A stretch of DNA of 64,000 nucleotides. Origin: Glutamicibacter sp. MNS18. Its GTDB lineage: Bacteria; Actinomycetota; Actinomycetes; Actinomycetales; Micrococcaceae. Positions within the stretch are counted from its first letter, which is position 1. Each line of letters opens with the position of its first letter. The stretch is taken from assembly GCF_026107515.2 (NCBI RefSeq), contig NZ_JAPCHW010000002.1, positions 1 to 64,000 of the forward strand, written 5' to 3'. Below, piece after piece: positions 1-7,383 of this stretch. The position numbers were made by a program, and so were the translations under genes. Under the pieces are notes generated by a model. The model was given only the letters and a program-made list of their open reading frames with translations. It was not told where the DNA came from and ran no database searches.

Positions 1-408
1 CGAGGTCTGCTTTGTTGAGGATGATCCGCTGGATCCGAAGTTCAGTTTCTGTCCGATGGTGATCCGGTCGCCGGAGGGGTTGCCTGCGGCTTTGCGGACC
101 TCGGTCAGGGAGACGCCCAGCGCCAAGGCGATGTGTCCCATGGTGTCGCCGGCCTTGACGGTGTAGCTGGAGCCGGACAGGTTTGTTGAGCCCTTGGCGT
201 TGGTCGAGGTCTGCTTTGTTGAGGATGATCCGCTGGATCCGAAGTTCAGTTTCTGTCCGATGGTGATCCGGTCGCCGGAGGGGTTGCCTGCGGCTTTGCG
301 GACCTCGGTCAGGGAGACGCCCAGGGCCAAGGCGATGTGTCCCATGGTGTCGCCGGCCTTGACGGTGTAGCTGGAGCCGGACAGGTTTGTTGAGCCCTTG
401 GCGTTGGT
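1..408. repeat. two tandem 204-bp LysM-coding repeats
   Basis: Bases 1-204 and 205-408 match at every position except one (c at 121, g at 325). The change is synonymous (Ala GCG/GCC on the minus strand). The unit is 68 codons, in frame, and carries one LysM domain plus its linker. A third start of the unit appears at 409, where it diverges into the older LysM domain. More copies may lie left of the window. Confidence 0.97.
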
Positions 409-834
409 CGAGGTCTGCTTTGCGGCCGAGGACTTCTCCGGCTGGCCCGGGACCTTGAGCTTCTGGCCCGCACGGATCAGGTCGCCGTCAAGATCATTGA
501 TCTTCTTCAACTCGGCCACGGTGGTGTCGTACTCCCGGGCCAGGGTCCACAGTGACGAGCCCTCGGCAACTTTGATCTCCTTGAGCTGCTGCTGTGCAGG
601 AAACCCAAGAGTCGGAATACGCGAGGCAAGCAAGTTGGCCTTGATGTGTTCCTCGGCGATCTTCACTGTTTCAGCGGTAACACCCTTGGGTGCTAGAAGC
701 GAGGAACTCTGCAACTCAACAGGCGCGGCCTGCGCCGGGACTGCTGCAAGGCTTCCCAGGACAACAGCGGGAATTGCAGCACCAGCGACGGCACCTAGCG
801 CACTCTTGGTGACTCGATTCGAAACTTGGGGCAT
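1..834 (-). CDS. secreted LysM-repeat cell-wall-binding protein (C-terminus beyond left edge)
   Basis: The reading frame is open from the ATG at 834 leftward to the window edge, so the protein is incomplete at its C-terminus. A GAGGAAG ribosome site lies just upstream. The N-terminus is a Sec-type signal peptide: a short basic start, a hydrophobic stretch and an AQA-AP cleavage-like site near residue 37. A first LysM domain follows at about residues 86-130 (SSLWTLAREYDTTVAEL, then GQKLKVPG). After a Ser/Thr/Asn/Gly linker come at least two further, nearly identical LysM units (YTVKAGDTMGHIALALGVSL, GQKLNFG). LysM domains bind N-acetylglucosamine in peptidoglycan, so an exported wall-bound protein is expected. 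Any catalytic domain, such as NlpC/P60 or a transglycosylase, would lie outside the window, so the enzymatic role is unknown. Confidence 0.9.
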   Translation of the reverse strand, partial: MPQVSNRVTKSALGAVAGAAIPAVVLGSLAAVPAQAAPVELQSSSLLAPKGVTAETVKIAEEHIKANLLASRIPTLGFPAQQQLKEIKVAEGSSLWTLAREYDTTVAELKKINDLDGDLIRAGQKLKVPGQPEKSSAAKQTSTNAKGSTNLSGSSYTVKAGDTMGHIALALGVSLTEVRKAAGNPSGDRITIGQKLNFGSSGSSSTKQTSTNAKGSTNLSGSSYTVKAGDTMGHIALALGVSLTEVRKAAGNPSGDRITIGQKLNFGSSGSSSTKQTS

Positions 835-1039
835 GAATTCTTCCTCGTTTTAAAGGCTTCGGTGAAAACGCCGGCAAGACGAACACGATGAGTCAGTCGA
901 TGCTCATGTGGATCGTGTTGCAATTGTTATCAAAGTGATACCTGAAAATTTACACTACTAGTGAGTCGCATGGAAACCAGTGGGACGGGGTTTCCCGATC
1001 TTTTTATACGCCGTGGCGAAATTGTGGGAACCTTTAAGG

Positions 1040-1393
1040 GTGAAAGAAATTGAGAACCTTGTAGGTGAATGGCGGGCGCTACCGGATCTGGCTGAAGAGC
1101 TGGATGTTGATATCCGCCAAATTCACCGGTTGATTGATGACCGAAAAATCGTCGCACTGCGCGTAGGGGAACGACGGGTCCGCTCTGTTCCGGCACTATT
1201 CGTCATGGATGGTCAGGTGGTGGAGAGCCTCAAAGGGACACTGAGCGTGTTGCAGGACGCAGGGTTTACCGACGAAGAGTCGGTTCGCTGGTTGTTCACC
1301 GAGGATGACACCTTGCCCGGAACTCCCATGGACGCACTGCGAGCGGGGCGGAAAACCGAGATTCGCCGCAGGGCACAGTCAATGGCCTGGTAG
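1040..1393 (+). CDS. Rv2175c-family winged-helix DNA-binding protein
   Basis: A small DNA-binding protein of about 117 residues. It has an N-terminal helix-turn-helix (LPDLAEELDVDIRQIHRLID) and the family's typical C-terminus (DALRAGRKTEIRRRAQSMAW), which resembles M. tuberculosis Rv2175c, a substrate of the kinase PknL. The GTG at 1040 is chosen because family members begin a few residues before ENLVGEW; a GTG at 980 in the same frame would add 20 residues. No convincing ribosome site separates the two. It is transcribed divergently from the LysM gene and ends at a strong terminator. The DNA target and role are not evident from sequence. Confidence 0.8.
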   Translation: MKEIENLVGEWRALPDLAEELDVDIRQIHRLIDDRKIVALRVGERRVRSVPALFVMDGQVVESLKGTLSVLQDAGFTDEESVRWLFTEDDTLPGTPMDALRAGRKTEIRRRAQSMAW

Positions 1394-1398
1394 ATGCA

Positions 1399-1442
1399 AT
1401 TGACCCGTTGGCCAAAGTTCTTGGCCAACGGGTCAATTTTTG
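1399..1442 (+). terminator. strong intrinsic terminator
   Basis: A perfect 16-bp stem (1400-1415 with 1421-1436; TTGACCCGTTGGCCAA) with a 5-base loop and a T-run directly after. It ends the Rv2175c-family gene and could also serve the convergent polyprenyl synthase gene from the other side. Confidence 0.93.
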
Positions 1443-1494
1443 TCTGAACGGGTATTCGTTGAGGAGTGGGCAGTCGAACTTTATCGAATGTTGA

Positions 1495-2601
1495 CTATTT
1501 GCTCCGTTTGGTCACGGCATCGCTAAGAAATGACATTCCGGCCAGCGCGAGGTCATGAACGGGAATCTTGGACATCGCCGCCATTGCGTCATTGGTCAAT
1601 TGGGCAATATCGGTCTCGGTCTCGGCCAAGGCTCCGCACTCTCGAAGAATCGTGCTGATCTGTTCGACTTCGTCGTCCCTCAGATCCGGGGCCCCGAGGC
1701 GACGGGCAATGAGGCTCTTGGATTCCGTATCGGCTAGCAGCATAGCGTGGGCGATCAGCTCTGTGCGCTTGCCTTCACGCAGGTCATCCCCCGCAGGTTT
1801 GCCGGTAACCGAAGGATCGCCGAATACCCCCAGTACGTCATCACGGAGTTGAAAGGCTTCACCCAGAGGCAATGCGAAGGCCTGGTAGGACGCGAGGAGT
1901 TCCGGCCCGGCACCAGCCAGGGCGCCACCGAGCAGGAACGGATTCTCCGTGGAATACTTGGCGGACTTGTAGCGCACGATTGTACGTGCACGTTTGACGG
2001 CCTCGGCGGGGTCATAAGACGAACCGGCGGATTCCTCGAGGATATCCAGATACTGTCCGGCCATGACCTGAGTTCGCATCTGGTTGAAAATCTTGCGGGC
2101 AGCCGGACCTACCGATTCGACGGAAGCGAAGACCTCTTCACTGAGCGATAGGCACAGGTCGCCGGCGAGGATGGCGCTGGCCCCACCATAATGAGCCGGA
2201 TCCCCGTCTAGCTGTAGCTCAAGATGCTGGGCTTCGAATCGCTTATGGACGCTGGGCTGACCACGGCGGGTGTCCGAACGGTCAATCAAGTCATCATGAA
2301 TCAAGGCGGCAGCTTGGAAGAGTTCCAAAGCGACACCGACTTTGACTATGTCATTGGTTTCCGACTGGCCACCAGCACCAAGGAATCCCCAAAACGCAAA
2401 GGCCGGACGAAGTCGTTTTCCGCCACGAGTGAGCGCCTTGATCGCATCCACCAGTGCCACTGCACTGGTGGTGATGGATCCGACTTCTAGCGCCTTCTCA
2501 GCCAAGAAGTCGTCGAGGGTGACAGCCACGCGTTGCATGTAAGTCCGGGTCAGCTTCTCAGCTTCAGGCGCAAGGTCAACGATGGACTGTGGCAAAGACA
2601 T
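1495..2601 (-). CDS. polyprenyl (geranylgeranyl/octaprenyl-type) diphosphate synthase
   Basis: A 368-residue trans-prenyltransferase that condenses isopentenyl diphosphate with allylic diphosphates. The GGKRLRP substrate-binding motif is at residues 60-66. The first aspartate-rich motif is DDLID at 103-107, and the second is QLRDDVLG at about 251-258. The ATG at 2601 (MSLPQSIVDLAP) is chosen because the open frame further upstream has no family similarity. Chain length cannot be set from sequence alone; the product probably feeds menaquinone side chains or carotenoids. It lies beside dinB, transcribed divergently, in an arrangement similar to the idsA2 neighbourhood of mycobacteria. Confidence 0.9.
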   Translation of the reverse strand: MSLPQSIVDLAPEAEKLTRTYMQRVAVTLDDFLAEKALEVGSITTSAVALVDAIKALTRGGKRLRPAFAFWGFLGAGGQSETNDIVKVGVALELFQAAALIHDDLIDRSDTRRGQPSVHKRFEAQHLELQLDGDPAHYGGASAILAGDLCLSLSEEVFASVESVGPAARKIFNQMRTQVMAGQYLDILEESAGSSYDPAEAVKRARTIVRYKSAKYSTENPFLLGGALAGAGPELLASYQAFALPLGEAFQLRDDVLGVFGDPSVTGKPAGDDLREGKRTELIAHAMLLADTESKSLIARRLGAPDLRDDEVEQISTILRECGALAETETDIAQLTNDAMAAMSKIPVHDLALAGMSFLSDAVTKRSK

Positions 2602-2739
2602 TCGAATCCAATTTCTCTGGGGGAGCGAAGGGGGAAGTGGATATCTCCACTCTACCGCGAACTCACTTCCGGTCAGACAAGTGCAAATGCAGCCGCCAGC
2701 TGGCTTCACGATCGCTACCCACGTGTCGGACACTCTCAC

Positions 2740-2752
2740 TAGACTATGGACA
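2740..2752 (+). promoter_or_regulatory. leaderless promoter -10 for dinB
   Basis: The hexamer TAGACT at 2740-2745 fits the actinobacterial TANNNT -10 element. It is followed by exactly six bases and then the ATG at 2752, which puts the transcription start on or next to the start codon. No Shine-Dalgarno sequence is present. The same layout recurs at dnaE, hisD, panB and the RDD gene. Confidence 0.55.
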
Positions 2753-3942
2753 TGAACGCCAAGCCCGAGCGAGCCATTTTGCATGTCGACATGGACGCGT
2801 TCTTCGTCTCCGTAGAATTGCTCTCCCGTCCCGAGCTGGTCGGCAAGCAGGTCATTGTCGGTTTCCCTGCTGGCCGCAGCGTGGTTCTCTCGGCATCCTA
2901 CAACTGCCGGTCCATGGGGGTGCGCTCTGCAATGCCCATGTCCCAAGCCCAGGCACTGGCGCCACACGCCGTGATCATCGAACCGGACCACAGATCGTAT
3001 TCTCGGATGTCCTCACTCATCATGCAGTACTTCTCCACGATTACTCCATTGGTCGAACAGCTGAGCATCGATGAGGCTTTCCTGGACGTTACTGGAAGCA
3101 TGCGCCGGCTCGGAGGGCCGGTCGCGATTGCCCGGATGATCAAGGGTCACCTGGCCAGCGAACTTGGACTTCCGGCGAGCGTGGGTGTGGCCCGAAACAA
3201 ATTCGTAGCCAAGCTGGCCTCGGAACACGCCAAACCCGATGGGCTGGTCGTGGTTGCCCCTGGGCGTACCCTGGAGTTCCTGCACCAGCTTCCGGTGCGT
3301 GCCTTGTGGGGTGTAGGGCAACGAACCCTTGAACAGCTGCACCGGGCCGGTATAGAGACTGTGGCCCAATTGGCGGCATTCCCGGAGGCCGCGATCATCC
3401 AGCGCTTCGGCGAGCACGGGAAGAACCTGTACCAATTGGCCCATGGGATCGATGACAGGAAAGTGGAGCCGGTGCGTAAGGAAAAATCATTGTCCGCTGA
3501 ACATACGTTTGACACGGATCTGTGGGATGCCCGACACCTTGAAGACGAACTGGTTCAGTTGAGCCATAAGGTCGCCACCCGGCTACGCGGAAGTTCGAAA
3601 CTTGCCGAAACCCTGGGAATCAAAATCAAGTACGCGGACTTTACGACGGTTAACCGTTCTAAGACCTTGCCGGTTCCCAGTGATTCACCTTCGCAGATCA
3701 GCCAAGGTGTGGTTGAACTGTTCAGGAAGCTCCAGCCCTTGGAGAAAGCCGTGCGACTGGTCGGAGTCAGAGTGGAGAAACTGGCTGATGGTGACAACGG
3801 GCTTCAGCTGAGTCTGGACCCTATGGAGGAAAAAACGCGTGAAGCCGAAAAAGTCGCCGATTCCATTGCACTGCGGTTTCCCGGTGGGAGGCTGACTCCC
3901 GCCAGGTTGGTCAAAGCGCCCAAATCGCCCAGCGACGAATGA
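2752..3942 (+). CDS. dinB: DNA polymerase IV (Y-family translesion polymerase)
   Basis: A 396-residue error-prone polymerase that copies past damaged bases. The palm motif HVDMDAFF is at residues 11-18, and the catalytic SIDEAFLDVTG motif is around residue 105, carrying the Asp-Glu pair. QLSLD at about 352 resembles the beta-clamp binding motif and is followed by a tail of 40 residues. The ATG at 2752 is preferred over the one at 2746 because it fits the leaderless -10 spacing; the difference is two residues. The full-length domain set (palm, fingers, thumb, little finger) appears intact. No LexA box was recognised upstream. Confidence 0.94.
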   Translation: MNAKPERAILHVDMDAFFVSVELLSRPELVGKQVIVGFPAGRSVVLSASYNCRSMGVRSAMPMSQAQALAPHAVIIEPDHRSYSRMSSLIMQYFSTITPLVEQLSIDEAFLDVTGSMRRLGGPVAIARMIKGHLASELGLPASVGVARNKFVAKLASEHAKPDGLVVVAPGRTLEFLHQLPVRALWGVGQRTLEQLHRAGIETVAQLAAFPEAAIIQRFGEHGKNLYQLAHGIDDRKVEPVRKEKSLSAEHTFDTDLWDARHLEDELVQLSHKVATRLRGSSKLAETLGIKIKYADFTTVNRSKTLPVPSDSPSQISQGVVELFRKLQPLEKAVRLVGVRVEKLADGDNGLQLSLDPMEEKTREAEKVADSIALRFPGGRLTPARLVKAPKSPSDE

Positions 3943-4028
3943 TCAATACCCTAAGGTTTCACCAGAATGCGAGATCAACTAGCAGACGGGCATCCTGAAA
4001 GACTATCCTTGAAGGTACATAGAAGAAT

Positions 4029-4050
4029 AAGCCGGAACAAATCCCGGCTT
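4029..4050 (+). terminator. possible weak terminator after dinB
   Basis: A 7-bp stem (AAGCCGG at 4029-4035 with CCGGCTT at 4044-4050) lies about 90 bases after dinB. There is no T-run, so the function is uncertain. Confidence 0.3.
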
Positions 4051-4113
4051 CTGGACGTTCTATGAAGTGACGGCGGTACAAACCGTCATGGAAGTGATTG
4101 GGAGGAGAGGACG

Positions 4114-4500
4114 ATGCCGCTATCCGAGCATGAGCAACGTCTGCTGGAACAGCTGGAAAAGCAGTTGCATGAAGATCGTCGCTTTGCTTCCAATATGAAG
4201 GCGCCTGGGAACACCGGCAGGCTTTCCACCCGGCATATCGCGCTGGGTGCATTGGTCGTAATCATTGGTCTTGGCGCGCTGATCTTCGGTATTTCGCAGC
4301 AACTGGTCATTATCGGGGTTATCGGATTCATCGTGATGTTTGCTGGAGTGGCCTTGGCACTGACCAAGTCTTCGACGGGGAAGATCGGAGGCACTTCGGC
4401 CCCCGGTGGGGCGAAGGGTACCGGCCGCGGGAATTCGCAATTCATGACCGGTCTTGAAGAAAAATGGAACCAGCGCAAGCGGGACCAAAACGGCCACTAA
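4114..4500 (+). CDS. DUF3040 family membrane protein
   Basis: A 128-residue protein starting MPLSEHEQRLLEQLEKQL, the hallmark N-terminus of the actinobacterial DUF3040 family. Two closely spaced membrane helices lie at about residues 46-66 and 67-87, followed by a Gly/Ser-rich and then basic tail. A strong ribosome site (GGAGGAGAGG) precedes the ATG. The family is very common next to mraZ and the dcw cluster in actinobacteria, but its function is not established. Confidence 0.88.
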   Translation: MPLSEHEQRLLEQLEKQLHEDRRFASNMKAPGNTGRLSTRHIALGALVVIIGLGALIFGISQQLVIIGVIGFIVMFAGVALALTKSSTGKIGGTSAPGGAKGTGRGNSQFMTGLEEKWNQRKRDQNGH

Positions 4501-4519
4501 GGCACGTTTATCAGAGGTG

Positions 4520-4550
4520 AAAGGCACGATCCATCGGATCGTGCCTTTTG
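4520..4550 (+). terminator. intrinsic terminator after the DUF3040 gene
   Basis: A perfect 13-bp stem, AAAGGCACGATCC (4520-4532) with its complement (4536-4548), has a 3-base loop and a short T-tract. It separates the DUF3040 gene from the dcw operon. Confidence 0.9.
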
Positions 4551-4782
4551 TTTGCCGCAAATCACATGACTTCTTCTGCGCTCCACCGATTCTGGGCAAT
4601 CTCCTAGGAATCAATCGAAACACCCTGTATCAGGCAGCCGCGTCATTGGCCCCCTTGCGCCCCCACTTTCCTCCACCGCTCCGGTATCTACCGTTGGAAA
4701 CCCGGAAAGACGCGGAATCAGCGTCCATTCGCCGGCCTCGTGGCCGTCCAGAAGCAAAACCCCTCCACCCTCAGCCCCACTG
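4551..4782. other. non-coding spacer, nothing recognised
   Basis: Open frames here have no recognisable protein features. No RNA gene or clear repeat was seen. It is part of the 427-base gap between the DUF3040 gene and mraZ; regulatory elements are only evident in its right part. Confidence 0.6.
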
Positions 4783-4810
4783 AAAGATCCCTGAAAATTC
4801 GCGGATCTTT
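4783..4810. terminator. candidate hairpin upstream of the mraZ promoter
   Basis: AAAGATCC (4783-4790) pairs with GGATCTTT (4803-4810) across a 12-base loop, followed by TCTCTATTTA. It may insulate the dcw promoter from upstream transcription. Confidence 0.4.
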
Positions 4811-4844
4811 TCTCTATTTAACGGCGAAACCCGGTTTTGGCGCG

Positions 4845-4872
4845 TTGACAGTGGAGGGGTGTGGAGTAAAGT
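4845..4872 (+). promoter_or_regulatory. dcw operon promoter (Pmra)
   Basis: TTGACA at 4845-4850 and TAAAGT at 4867-4872 are separated by 16 bases, close to the housekeeping sigma consensus. The predicted start near 4879 gives a leader of about 50 bases before mraZ. Confidence 0.75.
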
Positions 4873-4886
4873 GGAGCGTAGTAGAG
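4851..4886 (+). promoter_or_regulatory. MraZ box array
   Basis: GTGGAG occurs at 4851, 4861 and 4871, with a fourth near-copy GTAGAG at 4881. All are exactly 10 bases apart. MraZ is known to bind short TGGnn-type direct repeats with this 10-bp period in front of its own operon. The array covers the spacer, the -10 and the start region, as expected for autorepression. Confidence 0.75.
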
Positions 4887-4927
4887 GGAGATGGCTGAAT
4901 CACCACTTCTTGTGAAAGGCGGTGTGC

Positions 4928-5359
4928 ATGTTCTTAGGGACGTATACACCGCGCCTTGATGACAAGGGGAGGTTGATTCTTCCTGCAAAATACCGCGATG
5001 AACTGTCCTACGGATTGGTTCTGACCCGCGGACAGGAACGGTGCATCTACGTCTTCAGCCAGCGGGAATTCGAGAAGCAGCACGAGCAACTAGCGCAAGC
5101 TTCACTGTCCTCCCGCCGGGCTCGGGATTACGCACGTGTGTTCCTGTCCGGGGCGTCGGATGAAGTGCCGGATAAACAGGGGCGGGTCACCATTCCTTCA
5201 ATGCTTCGTACCTATGCGGCGCTTGACCGTGAAGTCACGGTGATCGGTGCAGGCAACCGCATTGAAATTTGGGACACCGAGGCTTGGCAGGAATACCTGC
5301 GGCAGCAGGAGGAAGCCTTCTCCGATACGGACGAGGATGAACTACCCGGCCTTGGGTAG
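4928..5359 (+). CDS. mraZ: transcriptional regulator MraZ
   Basis: A 143-residue protein with two SpoVT/AbrB-like swapped-hairpin domains: [20 protein letters not shown] near the N-terminus and [10 protein letters not shown] near residue 90. MraZ is the first gene of the division/cell-wall operon and represses that operon through repeated boxes, which are visible just upstream. The ATG at 4928 begins the canonical MFLG N-terminus; a GTG two codons earlier is less likely. An AAAGGCGG ribosome site precedes it. Confidence 0.97.
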   Translation: MFLGTYTPRLDDKGRLILPAKYRDELSYGLVLTRGQERCIYVFSQREFEKQHEQLAQASLSSRRARDYARVFLSGASDEVPDKQGRVTIPSMLRTYAALDREVTVIGAGNRIEIWDTEAWQEYLRQQEEAFSDTDEDELPGLG

Positions 5360-5520
5360 GGAAACTTCCGATACTGGGGTAAATCGCTGGGATGAGATCT
5401 CCAGCCACCTTAAGGCAGCACGAGTCTGACTCCACTTCCCCGGAGCCAGAACCGTGCCACGCACTTGGGGTTGGAGGGGGATCTGATTCCAGCACGACGA
5501 CACGGCGACAAGGGGGCACA

Positions 5521-6513
5521 ATGCCAGCGAACGGCGACGCGCGGCCAACATCAGAGCGGCATATTCCAGTCCTGCTGGATCGTTGCATCAATCTGCTGGC
5601 ACCGGGCATTGAACGGGCCAACGCCGAAAACCGCCAAGCCGTTGTCGTGGACTGCACCCTGGGTATGGGAGGACACTCCGAGGCCCTGTTGCAACGATTT
5701 GAAAACCTGCACCTGATCGGGCTGGACCGCGATGAGCAGGCCCTGTCCTTGGCAGGGGCCCGGCTTGAACCCTACGCAGCACGGACCGACCTGGTCCACG
5801 CTGTGTACGACGAAATCGCCGAGGTGGTCCAGGACCTGGGCTTCACCGGTGTAGACGGCGTGCTCTTCGACCTCGGAGTCTCCTCCCTGCAGCTAGATGA
5901 GCGCGAGCGCGGCTTCGCGTACTCCTATGACGCGCCGCTGGACATGCGCATGGACACCTCCGAGGGGCCTACGGCCGAGGACCTGGTCAACGACTTGGCG
6001 AGGGAAGAACTGCAACGGATCATCCGGCAGTGGGGCGAAGACAAATTCGCCGGCCGAATTTCCCATGCGATCGTGAAGCACCGCGAGCAACAGCGGATCA
6101 GTACCACCGCCCAGCTGGTGGAGGTCATCCGTTCTGTTGTCCCTGCCGCCGCAGCACGAACCTCCGGCCATCCGGCCAAGCGCACCTTCCAAGCCCTGCG
6201 GATTGCGGTCAATGAAGAGCTCGACGTGTTGGAACGGGCCATACCTTCATCCATGGACGTCCTGAACACCGGTGGTCGCGTCGTGGTGATGAGCTACCAC
6301 TCGCTGGAAGACAAGATCACCAAGAAATTCTTCGTCAAGGGATCGACATCCTCGGCACCCGTGGGATTCCCGGTCGAACTAGACGAACACAAGGCGGAAT
6401 TCAAGGTACTCACGAAGGGGACCGAGAAACCCACCGAAGAGGAAATCGCTGAAAACTCTCGCGCTGCCTCGGCCCGGCTTCGGGCTGTGGAGCGCATCCT
6501 GAAGAGGAGCTAG
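5521..6513 (+). CDS. rsmH: 16S rRNA m4C1402 methyltransferase RsmH
   Basis: A 330-residue SAM-dependent enzyme (formerly MraW) that N4-methylates C1402 in the ribosomal decoding centre. The N-terminus [10 protein letters not shown] and the SAM-binding [14 protein letters not shown] loop are typical, as is [12 protein letters not shown] further on. The ATG at 5521 follows an AAGGGGG ribosome site; an ATG at 5392 would add 43 residues with no family similarity. It ends one base before ftsL. Confidence 0.95.
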   Translation: MPANGDARPTSERHIPVLLDRCINLLAPGIERANAENRQAVVVDCTLGMGGHSEALLQRFENLHLIGLDRDEQALSLAGARLEPYAARTDLVHAVYDEIAEVVQDLGFTGVDGVLFDLGVSSLQLDERERGFAYSYDAPLDMRMDTSEGPTAEDLVNDLAREELQRIIRQWGEDKFAGRISHAIVKHREQQRISTTAQLVEVIRSVVPAAAARTSGHPAKRTFQALRIAVNEELDVLERAIPSSMDVLNTGGRVVVMSYHSLEDKITKKFFVKGSTSSAPVGFPVELDEHKAEFKVLTKGTEKPTEEEIAENSRAASARLRAVERILKRS

Positions 6514-6514
6514 C

Positions 6515-7309
6515 ATGAGCCAACGTGCCCCGCGACGACTGCCGAAGACCTCCGCGCTTGCTGCCCAGCAGCTGGTGGATGGGGCAACGGCCAAGGTAGC
6601 GCGCCCAGAACCGGTGGCGGCCAGCGAAGTTCCCTTTATTGATTCCAAACGCCGTATTACCCTTTCCCTGGTCCCCAACAGCAATCAGCGGCGTCGCCGG
6701 CCGCTGATCCTGATGGTCTCGGTGCTGGTCCTGCTGGCCTTTGCGGTCATCGTCTCGCTGGTGTTGCTCAATACCTCGGTGGCCCAGCGTCAGTACGAAA
6801 TGGTATCGCTGCGTAACCAGGAGCGGGTGTTGTCCCAGGAGAACCAGACGCTGCTGAAGGAAGCCCAGTCCTTGGCGGCCCCGCAGACCCTGGCCAAGCA
6901 GGCCAAGGAACTGGGGCTGGTCGCCCCGGCTGCTCCGGGGCTGGTGGACCTGGAATCATCCAGCATCAGCCAGCAGGCCGAATCCGCCCCGAAGGCCGAT
7001 GACGCCAACTCGGACTACGCCAGCCTACCCCTGCCCGGCGAGAGCATCCGTTCCAAGGCCAGCAACGATGCCGAAAGCGCGAAGATCGCCGAAGCCAACC
7101 AGAAGAAGGCCGCCGAGGAGAAACGCAACGGCGCCGAAGCCATGGTGCCGGATGCCAAGACCAGCGGGCAGGAGGCATCCGCCGCCAAGCCGGCCGCAAC
7201 CGAGCCGAAGGTCCGTGAACAGTCCTCCGATGGTCGGCCGGTATTCGATAGCCAGGAGCTGAACGGCGGCACGATTCCCGCTCCGTCGGTCAAATCCCCG
7301 GCAAACTAG
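6515..7309 (+). CDS. ftsL: cell division protein FtsL-like
   Basis: A 264-residue bitopic membrane protein of the divisome. A basic cytoplasmic N-terminus is followed by one membrane helix at about residues 63-85, then a short coiled coil (residues 90-125, with the typical leucine-zipper pattern after QRQYEMVSLRNQERVL). FtsL, with FtsQ and FtsB, activates FtsW/FtsI. After residue 140 there is a long Ala/Glu/Lys/Pro-rich tail of low complexity, which is unusual compared with the short enterobacterial protein but common in actinobacteria. The call rests on position between rsmH and ftsI and on topology, since FtsL sequence is poorly conserved. Confidence 0.85.
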   Translation: MSQRAPRRLPKTSALAAQQLVDGATAKVARPEPVAASEVPFIDSKRRITLSLVPNSNQRRRRPLILMVSVLVLLAFAVIVSLVLLNTSVAQRQYEMVSLRNQERVLSQENQTLLKEAQSLAAPQTLAKQAKELGLVAPAAPGLVDLESSSISQQAESAPKADDANSDYASLPLPGESIRSKASNDAESAKIAEANQKKAAEEKRNGAEAMVPDAKTSGQEASAAKPAATEPKVREQSSDGRPVFDSQELNGGTIPAPSVKSPAN

Positions 7310-7383
7310 TCAACCCTTTCTAAGCTAGAAGCTGGCGGCAACATTCGCTGTCAAACCATAAGTTGAGGGGAAAGAGCTGGATC

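Noticed and set aside
398-853. Open frame on the + strand across the LysM gene
   Set aside because: It is antisense to the clear signal peptide and LysM coding sequence; the composition of the real gene keeps the frame open.
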